Source of the DNA: RGIG8244 sp045592785
Lineage (GTDB): Bacteria > Verrucomicrobiota > Lentisphaeria > Victivallales > UBA1829
Assembly (NCBI GenBank): GCA_045592785.1
Contig: JAZNVL010000050.1
Coordinates: forward strand, 30,850-94,849
Reading direction: 5' to 3'
Length of the DNA: 64,000 nucleotides
A program made the translations under genes and the position numbers. The notes under the pieces are model-generated. The model saw only the letters and a program-made list of their open reading frames with translations, was not told the origin of the DNA and ran no database searches. This document shows, one piece after another, positions 45,992-54,220 of this stretch; within the stretch, counting starts at the first letter, position 1; the number at the start of each line of letters is the position of its first letter.

Positions 45992-47484
45992 GATGTCCTT
46001 TTCAACTGTTTCTGTATCAATTCCAAATAGGCTTCTTCGCCCGCAAGTTTCCGGAAAAGCACCAGCGCAGAGATCATGGCGCCGTACACACCCGGAAGCA
46101 TCGCACTGTGTCCGCAGGCATAGAAATTGCGGACAGGCAAACGTCCGAATATATTATGCTGTCCCATTTTCTGCCGGATCCCGTATGCGGAACCGTAGGG
46201 CGACAGCCAATCACGGAATGTTAATTGCGTGGCGCAATCCAGCACTTCCAGTTTCCCCGCGAAATGCGGATACGCACGGAGAATACGATCCTGAATGATC
46301 GATTCCTGTTTTTCACGCTTGTACGTTTCGTAATCCGTACCGCGTTTCCCGCTTACCGTATCATACCAGGGCGACAACTCATCAAACAAAGTGCTCTGGA
46401 ATGCCGTGATGATCTGACACGGCGTGCCGGCGGAATCCGTTTCCCGGGAAAGCATCAGCCCGGTCGCATTCTGCCCGTTCCGGCAAAGGATCGCATCATT
46501 CATGTTGTCCGTACTCAATACCGAACAGAGTTCCTCACGGAAATCGGTGACAGAAGGATCCACTTTCACATGGACCGTCACGAAGCCGCAGCTTTCCTCG
46601 TATTCCCCGATCCGCGCACGGAAATCTTCACTGACACGCGCCTCCGGCAGATAGGAAAGGATCGATTCCGGATGGATCGTGAAAATACAATTGCCGAATG
46701 TGATACGGCTCCCGTCGGTCAGTTCGGCACCCGTGATCGTTTTCCCGCCCGGATCAAATTGGCGGACCGTACAATTGGTCAGGACTTCCACGCCCAATTC
46801 CGCGGCACGTTTGCGGAATGCTTCCACCACGGCTCCTCCGCCGCCTTCCAGACGCATCAATTCATGGAACAGACCGTAATTCACCCGGCTGTGACCGGAA
46901 AGCGCGATTTCCTCCGGCGGGGTACCGTGACAGGTCACGGAGCCGCAGAGGATCGCCCGGGCTTCCCCGGAAATTTGAAAACGATCCATGGCATTTTCCA
47001 GCGTAAAATAATCCGATTCGCCGTATGCAGGATCAAAAATCCGCGCAGGATCACAGAAAACATCAAAAAGCGGTGTCGTATCCGCTATATTCCGTTCCAG
47101 TGTCAGATAATCATGGATCCCCTGCGCCTGTTCCGGAAAACGTTCCGCAAGATAATCTTCCACATTACGGTGTCCACGGGGAAAACTGTACCGGTTGCCC
47201 GTGCCCGTGAAAAAAAGATCGAATCCCACCGGGATCGCTTTGAGTTGATCAAAAATCCCCGCGATACGGAGCATATCCTCAAAACAACCGGGAATCCCAC
47301 CGGTAAAATGAAAGCCCGTATCCAGCGGTACTCCCTTCCTGCGGAATCGCTGCATGGAACCGCCGATAACACCGGATCGTTCCAGTACCGTGACCTTTGC
47401 CCCTGTGGATGCCAGGAACAATGCGGTGGACATGCCGGTGATCCCGCTGCCAAGGATCAGATAATCACAAATGCGGTCTGACAT
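45988..47484 (-). CDS. FAD-dependent oxidoreductase, phytoene desaturase-like
   Basis: This is a 498-residue flavoprotein of the CrtI/carotenoid-isomerase type. The N-terminal dinucleotide fold is YLILGSGITGMSTALFL...VLERSGVIGGSM. The C-terminal FAD motif is NFYACGHSAMLPGVYGAMISALVL. Such enzymes desaturate, isomerise or saturate conjugated polyenes. In a fatty-acid-like operon it probably acts on the acyl or polyene chain. The start is the ATG at 47484, which overlaps the ketoreductase stop (TGATG); an open frame further upstream is only the antisense-free extension through the ketoreductase gene in another frame. Which chain it acts on is open. Confidence 0.9.
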   Translation of the reverse strand: MSDRICDYLILGSGITGMSTALFLASTGAKVTVLERSGVIGGSMQRFRRKGVPLDTGFHFTGGIPGCFEDMLRIAGIFDQLKAIPVGFDLFFTGTGNRYSFPRGHRNVEDYLAERFPEQAQGIHDYLTLERNIADTTPLFDVFCDPARIFDPAYGESDYFTLENAMDRFQISGEARAILCGSVTCHGTPPEEIALSGHSRVNYGLFHELMRLEGGGGAVVEAFRKRAAELGVEVLTNCTVRQFDPGGKTITGAELTDGSRITFGNCIFTIHPESILSYLPEARVSEDFRARIGEYEESCGFVTVHVKVDPSVTDFREELCSVLSTDNMNDAILCRNGQNATGLMLSRETDSAGTPCQIITAFQSTLFDELSPWYDTVSGKRGTDYETYKREKQESIIQDRILRAYPHFAGKLEVLDCATQLTFRDWLSPYGSAYGIRQKMGQHNIFGRLPVRNFYACGHSAMLPGVYGAMISALVLFRKLAGEEAYLELIQKQLKRTS

Positions 47485-48212
47485 CAGATATAAAGCCCTC
47501 CGTTGACCGCAATGACCTGTCCGTGGATATAAGCACTGTCTTTCCCCGCCAGGAAGGAAACCACACCGGCAACTTCCTCTGCCGTTCCGCTGCGCCGCAA
47601 CGGGATCATGGGCAGGATCTGATCCATGGGAAGATCCGCCGTCATTTCCGTCGCAATAAAGCCCGGTGCGACTGCATTCACGCGGATATTCTTCCGTCCG
47701 GTTTCTTTCGCCAATGCCTTGACCGCGCCGATCAATGCCGCTTTCGATGCAGAATAATTCACCTGTCCTGCCTGCCCGGTCTGACCGGAAACACTGCTGA
47801 TCGCAATGATCCTGCCGTTCTTTTTCCCCATCATGTTGAGGAACAGCGGGCGGACACAATGGAAAAAGCCGTCTGCATTGGTGTGCATGACTTTATGCCA
47901 TTCGTCGGGAGTCATAAATGCAAAAATGTTATCAGCAGTGATCCCGGCATTATACACCAGCACATCCGGCGCGTCTGTCTGGAAAAATCCAGTCAAAGTC
48001 TCGTCGGCAGCAGTACCATCTGCAATATCAAACGCCAATGCAGAAAATTTACGCCCCATTGCACGAATCTCTTCGCCCAGGGAATCCAGTTTCCCCGCAT
48101 CCGAACGGCAAGTCCCGACAATATCAAAACCATCTGCTGCCAGACGGAGCGCGATCGCACGCCCGATCCCCCGGCTTGCACCGATCACCAGTGCCGTTTC
48201 CTGTCCTGCCAT
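47484..48212 (-). CDS. fabG: 3-ketoacyl-ACP reductase (FabG-like)
   Basis: This is a short-chain dehydrogenase of 242 residues. It has the NADPH motif GASRGIGRAIA, NAG at residue 90, and the catalytic Ser/Tyr/Lys set (ISSVSGQTG, NYSASK). It would reduce the 3-keto group after each condensation. It is the first gene of lipid operon II and follows a standard promoter. Symbol fabG is used in the family sense; the housekeeping fabG may be elsewhere. Confidence 0.92.
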   Translation of the reverse strand: MAGQETALVIGASRGIGRAIALRLAADGFDIVGTCRSDAGKLDSLGEEIRAMGRKFSALAFDIADGTAADETLTGFFQTDAPDVLVYNAGITADNIFAFMTPDEWHKVMHTNADGFFHCVRPLFLNMMGKKNGRIIAISSVSGQTGQAGQVNYSASKAALIGAVKALAKETGRKNIRVNAVAPGFIATEMTADLPMDQILPMIPLRRSGTAEEVAGVVSFLAGKDSAYIHGQVIAVNGGLYI

Positions 48213-48249
48213 AACCGTTTCTCCTTTCCTTGATTCTACTATTAAGTGT

Positions 48250-48277
48250 AATATACTTTATGTTGCACGTTTTTCAA
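48250..48277 (-). promoter_or_regulatory. Promoter of lipid operon II
   Basis: On the minus strand TTGAAA (48277-48272), 16 bp, TATATT (48255-48250). Confidence 0.6.
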
Positions 48278-48327
48278 ACTTTTTTCCCTTAACAATGATA
48301 AAAAGAAAGATTTTTTCGATTCCGGAC

Positions 48328-48355
48328 TGGATTTTTCCGCTTTTTGTGATATGGT
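48328..48355 (+). promoter_or_regulatory. Possible promoter of FHA-kinase gene
   Basis: TGGATT (48328-48333), 16 bp, TATGGT (48350-48355). It is a weaker match than the others. Confidence 0.35.
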
Positions 48356-48387
48356 ATCGCTGTATTTAGTCAACGGAGTTCTTCTTT

Positions 48388-49902
48388 ATGGCAGGAAAAA
48401 TCATTCTCAGCGTTACCGGTGGTGAACTTGCCGGAACAAGATATCGATTCGATACCAAAATGCTTTGCCTCATCGGCAGAGCCGAAAACTGTAATATTCA
48501 GTTGACCGGGGCGGCTGCCGAAGGCGTTTCCAGACATCATTGCATCCTGGATATCCGCCCGCCACGCGCACTCCTGCAGGACCTGGGAAGCCGGAACGGG
48601 ACCTTCCTCAATGAATATGACATCGGCGACGGCGGCAAGTCGGTCGGCGAAAAAGAACTGCCCTTCTACGAACTCTCCGATGGCGACTCCATCCGTATCG
48701 CCGGGAATGTGTTCCGCATCAGCCTCGTCGCCGCAAGCAAGTGTCATGTCTGCCATAAAAATCTCCCCGATAATACGCAGCCCGATCCCGTTTCCGGAAA
48801 CCTCATCTGCCACGATTGTCTCGCCGCCGGGCTCTCCTCCCCCATCCTCCCGGCGTCCAAAACCCTCCCCGTACGCACATGCAAAGTCTGCGGAATAAAA
48901 GTCACGTTCCCGCCGGGACAGCAGGTCCCTGCACCCGATGAGTTTATCTGCGCAGACTGCTTACTGCGGAACTCCGACCCGAACAGCACGTTCCGGATCC
49001 CGGAAGACAACAAACTGCCGTCCAATCTGTTTTCCCTGCCCGGATACCGTATTCTGCGTCATCTGGGACGCGGCGGGATGGGCGAAGTATATCTCGGTCA
49101 ATCCACGGAAACACTGGAAAAAGTGGCGGTGAAAGTATTGCGACCCGATATCGCTTATTTCGATTCCTGCCGGAGCGACTTCCAGCGGGAAGCCGATAAT
49201 CTCAAACAGTTGAAACATCCCAATATCGTGGAACTGAAAGCGTTTCATGAAGACGACGGCGCATTCTTCCTGATCCTGGAATATTGTTCCGGAGGCACAC
49301 TCCGGTCATGGATGAAACAGCATAACGGCCCGCTGGAACTCCGGCTCGCTCTCGATATCATCTATCAGGTGCTGGATGGACTCCATTATGCCCATCACGT
49401 CCGGTTCCGCCAGGTCAGCCCCCTGGATGACAGCGAACACATGATCAACGGGATCGTTCACCGGGACATCACCCCCGGCAACATCTTTATTTCCGTCAGC
49501 GAAGGTGTCCCGTGCGCCAAGATCTCCGACTTCGGGCTGGCAAAGGCGTTCGATATGGCGGGCATCAGCGGATGCACACGGACCGGTGACTTCTCCGGTA
49601 CGCTGGGCTTCATCTGCAAACAACAGTATCTCAATTACAAATACGTCCGCCCCGAAGTCGATGTCTGGGCCGCTGCCGCCACTCTCTTTTATATGCTGAC
49701 CGGGTCTGCTCCCCGGGATTTCTCCGCCAATTCACCCGGCGACGGATTCAACACACCGCCATTTTCCATTGTCGGGTTGAACAAGGAAGTGACGCCCGCG
49801 CTGGCAAAAGTCATTGATGATGCGCTGGATGACAGGGGAAAACTCCGTTATTCCACGGCAGAAGCGTTTAAAATGGCACTCATGGATGCCGATATGATTT
49901 GA
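48388..49902 (+). CDS. FHA domain - zinc ribbons - Ser/Thr protein kinase
   Basis: This is a 504-residue signalling protein with an unusual domain order. Residues 1-110 are an FHA phosphothreonine-binding domain (IGRAENC, SRHH, DLGSRNGTFLN). Residues 118-195 hold two CxxC...CxxC zinc-ribbon-like pairs (CHVC/CHDC and CKVC/CADC). Residues 215-504 are a Hanks-type kinase: GRGGMGEVYLG, VAVKVL with the ATP Lys, HRDITPGN (Asp present, the usual Lys replaced by Thr) and DFGLA. No transmembrane segment is evident, so it appears cytosolic. FHA and kinase on one chain suggest self-regulation by phosphorylation. No phosphatase gene is next to it. Confidence 0.92.
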   Translation: MAGKIILSVTGGELAGTRYRFDTKMLCLIGRAENCNIQLTGAAAEGVSRHHCILDIRPPRALLQDLGSRNGTFLNEYDIGDGGKSVGEKELPFYELSDGDSIRIAGNVFRISLVAASKCHVCHKNLPDNTQPDPVSGNLICHDCLAAGLSSPILPASKTLPVRTCKVCGIKVTFPPGQQVPAPDEFICADCLLRNSDPNSTFRIPEDNKLPSNLFSLPGYRILRHLGRGGMGEVYLGQSTETLEKVAVKVLRPDIAYFDSCRSDFQREADNLKQLKHPNIVELKAFHEDDGAFFLILEYCSGGTLRSWMKQHNGPLELRLALDIIYQVLDGLHYAHHVRFRQVSPLDDSEHMINGIVHRDITPGNIFISVSEGVPCAKISDFGLAKAFDMAGISGCTRTGDFSGTLGFICKQQYLNYKYVRPEVDVWAAAATLFYMLTGSAPRDFSANSPGDGFNTPPFSIVGLNKEVTPALAKVIDDALDDRGKLRYSTAEAFKMALMDADMI

Positions 49903-49921
49903 GTAACGTATTCGTTATACG

Positions 49922-50239
49922 TTATTCCGGTGAACCGGGCCCGGGCACAGGTTCAGACTTCCCGTCCCCAAGCGTTTCGTCCACTTTTTCCTGTACGGTG
50001 GAGCGGACCTCTTCCTTGACTTTTTCCACGATGACTTCTTTGGATTCATCCACCGCTTCCTCCGAAGCAAGTTTGAATTCCTCGCGGCACATGCCCCAGG
50101 CAATGGATATACGGTCAAATGTGCGGACAATAAACGAATCGACTTCATGTCCGCATTCTTCGAACGTTTTTCCATGAGGAAGGATTTGCGGTGCCTGAAC
50201 AGCCACGGTAAATAACGCAACTGCAAACAGTGTTTTCAT
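49922..50239 (-). CDS. Small exported protein of unknown function
   Basis: This is a 105-residue protein with a short N-terminal signal (LFAVALFTVAVQA) and a highly charged, Glu/Lys/Val-rich C-terminal half that may form a helix, ending in a Pro/Gly tail. Its ATG lies four bases after the fabH stop, so it is the last gene of rpmF-plsX-fabH. I recognise no family. It is small but has a plausible signal and operon position. Confidence 0.55.
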   Translation of the reverse strand: MKTLFAVALFTVAVQAPQILPHGKTFEECGHEVDSFIVRTFDRISIAWGMCREEFKLASEEAVDESKEVIVEKVKEEVRSTVQEKVDETLGDGKSEPVPGPGSPE

Positions 50240-50243
50240 GGGG

Positions 50244-51236
50244 TCAACCCCAGCGCAATATAGTGGCGCCCCAGGTCATCCCGGCACCGAAGGAAGTCAA
50301 AAGCATGTACTCGCCCGGCTTGATCTGACCGCTGCGCACGATCTCATCCAGGCAGATCCCGATGGATGCCGCAGAAGTATTGCCGTAACGATGCACATTC
50401 ACATAAAGCTGTTCGTCTTTTACGCCGAGACGGGTCGCGATCGCATCAATAATGCGTTTGTTCGCCTGATGCGGGATCACCCAACGGAGCTGCTCCACCG
50501 TGAGATCACATTCACGCAACGCTTCTTTCGAAGCATTGGACATCGCCGTCACCGCCAGTTTGAACACTTCCGGTCCGCCCATGCGGATGCTGTGCAATTT
50601 CTGGTCGATCGTTTCGTGACTCAGGGGCATTGCGGAACCGCCCGCAGGAATTTTGAGGATCTGTCCGTGCGTTCCATCCGCACCCAGAACAGAGATCCGG
50701 ATGCAATCCGGTCCGTCGGAATCATCTTTTTCCAACAGGACAGCAGATGCGGCATCACCGAACAGCACACAAGTACTGCGGTCGGACCAATCTACCATGC
50801 CGGAAAGTTTTTCCGCACCGATAACGAGCGCATATCTGGCATGTTTTCTGTTTTTCAACATGGAACTCGCAACTTCCATGGAATAAAGCAATCCGGAACA
50901 CGCCGCCTGCAGGTCATAACAGGCGCATTTGGGAGAAACACCCAGTTTTTTGTGCAGGACACAGGACGTACTGGGGAATTGATAATCGCCGGAAACCGTG
51001 GCAACAGAAAGGAGATCCAACTGATCCGCCGTGACACCCGCCATTTCCATGGCACGCAGTCCGGCTTGCAAAGCCAGTTCAGAGGTAGGGACTTCCGGCT
51101 CGGAGATATGACGTTCTTTGATTCCGGTACGGGTAGTGATCCACTCGTCAGAAGTATCGACCATTTTTTCCAGATCGGCATTGGTCAAAATCTTCTCCGG
51201 TACATAAAATCCGGTTCCAGCAATTTTTACAGCCAT
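50244..51236 (-). CDS. fabH: Beta-ketoacyl-ACP synthase III
   Basis: This enzyme starts fatty-acid synthesis by condensing acetyl-CoA with malonyl-ACP. The 330 residues show the active-site Cys in YDLQAACSGLLYSM, the His in WVIPHQANKRI, and the Asn in HRYGNTSAASIG. The order rpmF-plsX-fabH is the classical bacterial arrangement and identifies this as the housekeeping initiator, separate from the specialised ketosynthases in the lipid operons. Confidence 0.96.
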   Translation of the reverse strand: MAVKIAGTGFYVPEKILTNADLEKMVDTSDEWITTRTGIKERHISEPEVPTSELALQAGLRAMEMAGVTADQLDLLSVATVSGDYQFPSTSCVLHKKLGVSPKCACYDLQAACSGLLYSMEVASSMLKNRKHARYALVIGAEKLSGMVDWSDRSTCVLFGDAASAVLLEKDDSDGPDCIRISVLGADGTHGQILKIPAGGSAMPLSHETIDQKLHSIRMGGPEVFKLAVTAMSNASKEALRECDLTVEQLRWVIPHQANKRIIDAIATRLGVKDEQLYVNVHRYGNTSAASIGICLDEIVRSGQIKPGEYMLLTSFGAGMTWGATILRWG

Positions 51237-51257
51237 GTCATATACCCGTATTTACAG

Positions 51258-52274
51258 TTATTTTGAACCGACGGCGATATTACATTCTTCAATGCGAGCA
51301 GAAATCCGATCCGGCAGAGAGTGTTTCGCGAAATCATTCGCCACCCGGATCGCATTCTTCACCGCCTTCGGTGTGGAGGCACCATGCCCGATAATACAGA
51401 CTCCGTTGATACCCAGCAGCGGTGCACCGCCATATTCTTCGGAGTTGCTGATCGCTTTCAGATCACGGAACGCACTTTGTGCGAGGAAAGCCCCGACTTG
51501 ACGGAGCGCGTCTTTGGTCAATGCTTCTTTCAGCCATGTTCCGATGGCACCGGCAATCCCTTCCGATGATTTCAGCACAACATTTCCGCTGAATCCATCG
51601 CAGACTACCACGTCCGCACACATCTTATACATGTCATTGCCTTCCACGTTCCCCACAAAGTTGATGGGCATTTTCGAAAGAAGTTTGAACGTTTCTTTCG
51701 TCAGAGAATTGCCCTTCACGTCTTCCCCGCCCACAGAGAGAAGTCCGATCCGGGGATTTTTCACCCCGAGAGCAAGTTTGGAATATATTTCTCCCATCAC
51801 CGCAAATTGCGCCAGGTTCTGCGGTTCGCAATCCGTATTCGCTCCGGCATCACACAAAATGAAACGCCCCCCGACTGCCGGCATCAATGTGGCAATCGCA
51901 GGACGATCCACGCCGGGCGCCATACGCATTTTCACTTTCGTGGCTGCAACAGCAGCACCCGTATGTCCGGCGGAAACGACACCATCCGCTTTTCCCTGTG
52001 CCACCAGACCGGCGGCAACCGTGATGGATGAATTTTTCTTTGAGCGGATAGCAGCGGTAGAGAGTTCCCCCATTTCCACAACTTCTTCAGCGTGATAGAA
52101 ATGAAGTCTGTCAGACTCTTTCAGTCTGGCTTTGAGCAGATAATGAGACAGCTTATCCAGATGTCCGACCAGAAGGATCTCCACATCCGGGATCTCCCGC
52201 AGGGCATCTGCAACTGCCTCAATGACGACGGCAGGGGCGTAATCACCGCCCATAGCATCAACTGCAATTCTCAT
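51258..52274 (-). CDS. plsX: Phosphate acyltransferase PlsX
   Basis: This enzyme makes acyl-phosphate from acyl-ACP for phospholipid synthesis. The 338 residues begin RIAVDAMGGDYAPAVVIEAV, the family signature, and continue with GHTGAAVAATKVKM and DVVVCDGFSGNVVLKS. It lies between rpmF and fabH, 21 bp before fabH. Confidence 0.97.
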   Translation of the reverse strand: MRIAVDAMGGDYAPAVVIEAVADALREIPDVEILLVGHLDKLSHYLLKARLKESDRLHFYHAEEVVEMGELSTAAIRSKKNSSITVAAGLVAQGKADGVVSAGHTGAAVAATKVKMRMAPGVDRPAIATLMPAVGGRFILCDAGANTDCEPQNLAQFAVMGEIYSKLALGVKNPRIGLLSVGGEDVKGNSLTKETFKLLSKMPINFVGNVEGNDMYKMCADVVVCDGFSGNVVLKSSEGIAGAIGTWLKEALTKDALRQVGAFLAQSAFRDLKAISNSEEYGGAPLLGINGVCIIGHGASTPKAVKNAIRVANDFAKHSLPDRISARIEECNIAVGSK

Positions 52275-52304
52275 CCGGCTCTACCCTTACTCAATTTCAG
52301 TGGA

Positions 52305-52481
52305 TTACTGAACAGTTACGATCTGTTTGCCCTTGTAGGTACCGCAATGACGGCACACGGCATGGGGGGCAGCAGGTTCGCCGCACTGCGGGCAGAAATT
52401 AGCCTGAACGCCTTCGTAACGGTTAGCAGCCTGACGGATACGTCTTTTCATTTTAGATTTTTTTCTCTTCGGAACAGCCAT
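52305..52481 (-). CDS. rpmF: 50S ribosomal protein bL32
   Basis: This 58-residue protein begins MAVPKRKKSKMKRRIRQA, the bL32 N-terminus. It carries two Cys pairs (CPQCG and CRHCG) that bind zinc, so it is the zinc-containing form. GGAG stands seven bases before the ATG. It heads the rpmF-plsX-fabH operon, the usual coupling of ribosome and lipid synthesis. Confidence 0.95.
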   Translation of the reverse strand: MAVPKRKKSKMKRRIRQAANRYEGVQANFCPQCGEPAAPHAVCRHCGTYKGKQIVTVQ

Positions 52482-52536
52482 TGCATGTCTCCTGTTTCAT
52501 TGTTTTTTTATGGTTCGTTGTTATTGTCAACTTTTT

Positions 52537-52564
52537 AATATAGCATCATTTTTCGATTTTTCAA
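52537..52564 (-). promoter_or_regulatory. Promoter of rpmF-plsX-fabH
   Basis: On the minus strand TTGAAA (52564-52559), 16 bp, TATATT (52542-52537). Confidence 0.65.
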
Positions 52565-52634
52565 CCTTGATTCCCCGTTTTTTTCTTTTTTTTCCTGATT
52601 TTACCACGTTTTACGCCTTTTTCATGTTCGATAC

Positions 52635-52663
52635 TTGCATTTTTCCGCGATGCGTGCTATATT
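52635..52663 (+). promoter_or_regulatory. Promoter of efp-epmA-waaG
   Basis: TTGCAT (52635-52640), 17 bp, TATATT (52658-52663) with TGC before the -10. Confidence 0.6.
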
Positions 52664-52717
52664 ATATGAATATGTGCAAAAATCTTTAACTAAAATCTTA
52701 ACACAGGAGTTGACTCT

Positions 52718-53287
52718 ATGTACTCAGCCGCAGACCTGAAGAAAGGCCTCAAAATCGAAATCGACGGTGATCCCTATACCGTCACTGAATTTGAATTCTG
52801 CAAACCCGGTAAGGGCACCGCTCTTTATCGTTGCAAACTCAAAAACCTGATTACCGGCAGCACCATGGACCGTACGTTCCGCCCCGTGGACAAAATGGAA
52901 AAGCCCAATCTGGAAGAACGGGAAATGTATTACTCCTACCAGGATGGTGACAACTATGTGTTCAGCGATGCAGAAACGTATGAAGAAACCTTTGTTTCCG
53001 CTGAAACTCTCGGAAAGAGCACTTACTTCCTCATCGAAGAATCCCTCTGCCAGGGTCTCTTCTTCAATGGCAAGATCATCGATGTGACTCTTCCCACATT
53101 CATCGAAAAAGTCATCACCGAAACCGAACCCGGCGCACGCGGCGATACCGCTTCCACCAACGTGATGAAGCCCGCCAAAGTCGATAACGGTTACGAACTG
53201 ATGGTCCCCCTCTTCATCAATGAAGGCGATACCATCAAGATCGATACCCGGACCGGTGAATATTCTGAACGCGTCAGCAAAGGATAA
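52718..53287 (+). CDS. efp: Elongation factor P
   Basis: This protein relieves ribosome stalling at polyproline motifs. The 189 residues cover the three EF-P domains. The conserved tip loop PGKGTA carries Lys32, the residue modified in EpmA-dependent organisms. GGAG lies upstream of the ATG. The modification enzyme gene epmA follows by three bases, which supports Lys32 being beta-lysylated here. Confidence 0.96.
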   Translation: MYSAADLKKGLKIEIDGDPYTVTEFEFCKPGKGTALYRCKLKNLITGSTMDRTFRPVDKMEKPNLEEREMYYSYQDGDNYVFSDAETYEETFVSAETLGKSTYFLIEESLCQGLFFNGKIIDVTLPTFIEKVITETEPGARGDTASTNVMKPAKVDNGYELMVPLFINEGDTIKIDTRTGEYSERVSKG

Positions 53288-53290
53288 TTC

Positions 53291-54220
53291 ATGCCGACGC
53301 TTTCCGGCATTGTCCCGGCGATCTCTTTCAGAGCAAAGGTTTTGAAAGCGCTCCGCCGGGCTTTTGATGCAGAGGGGTTCCTCGAAGTCGAGACCCCCTG
53401 CGCAATTTCAGCACCAGCCGCAGAGGAGTATATTGAGGCTCCGCGCGCGGGTGATTTTTTTCTCCGCACTTCCCCTGAACTGGAAATGAAGCGTCTCCTC
53501 TGTGCCGGAATGGAGCGCATTTATCAGGTCGGTCCCTGTTTCCGGGAAGGCGAAAACGGCAGGATCCATCGCAGCGAATTTGCCATGTTGGAATTTTACC
53601 GTGCACACTGGGATTATATGCAGCTTCTGGATTTCCTTAAACGCGTCACCGTTTCCATTGCAAATGATGTAAATAATTCCACAGTTATCACTTACAAAGG
53701 CGGAAAAATCGAACTCAATACAGAGTGGCACATCATTTCCGTCCGCGAAGCGTTCCGGAAATTCGCCCCCATGTCTGCCGATGAAGCGGCGGAAGAAGAA
53801 AGCCGTTTCGAAATGCATCTGACGGAATATGTGGAACCCAATCTGCCCAAAGACCGTCCCTGTGTTATGATCGATTATCCCATCCGGTTCGGTGCATTTG
53901 CCCGTCCGAAAGCAACGGATCCCACTTTGGCGGAACGCTGGGAACTTTATATCGGCGGAGTGGAGATTGCCAATGCCTACGGCGAACTGACGGATCCGGA
54001 GATCCAACGGGCACGGTTCCGGGATTTCTCACTGACACGAAAGAAAAATAATCTTGCCGAATATCCGGAACCCGTTGATTTTCTGCATGATCTGGATTGC
54101 GGTATGCCCCCCTGTTCGGGTGCCGCACTCGGGTTTGACCGGCTTGTTATGCTTTTATTCGGAGCGGACTCTCTTGTCGAGGTCGCATTTCCTTTATTTC
54201 CTGTGGAGGGCACAGTATGA
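53291..54220 (+). CDS. epmA: EF-P lysine lysyltransferase EpmA (PoxA/GenX)
   Basis: This is a truncated class II lysyl-tRNA synthetase paralogue that attaches beta-lysine to EF-P. The 309 residues lack the anticodon-binding domain. They contain motif 1 (VETPC), motif 2 (PCFREGENGRIHRSEFAMLEF) and motif 3 (GAALGFDRLVMLLFGA). EpmB, the lysine 2,3-aminomutase that makes the beta-lysine substrate, is not in the window. It lies between efp and the glycosyltransferase gene, with an ATGA overlap to the latter. Confidence 0.95.
   Translation: MPTLSGIVPAISFRAKVLKALRRAFDAEGFLEVETPCAISAPAAEEYIEAPRAGDFFLRTSPELEMKRLLCAGMERIYQVGPCFREGENGRIHRSEFAMLEFYRAHWDYMQLLDFLKRVTVSIANDVNNSTVITYKGGKIELNTEWHIISVREAFRKFAPMSADEAAEEESRFEMHLTEYVEPNLPKDRPCVMIDYPIRFGAFARPKATDPTLAERWELYIGGVEIANAYGELTDPEIQRARFRDFSLTRKKNNLAEYPEPVDFLHDLDCGMPPCSGAALGFDRLVMLLFGADSLVEVAFPLFPVEGTV

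Noticed and set aside
47485..47859. N-terminal extension of the oxidoreductase through the ketoreductase gene
   Set aside because: The extension lies wholly within fabG in another frame and has no flavoprotein sequence; the ATG at 47484 gives a standard N-terminus.
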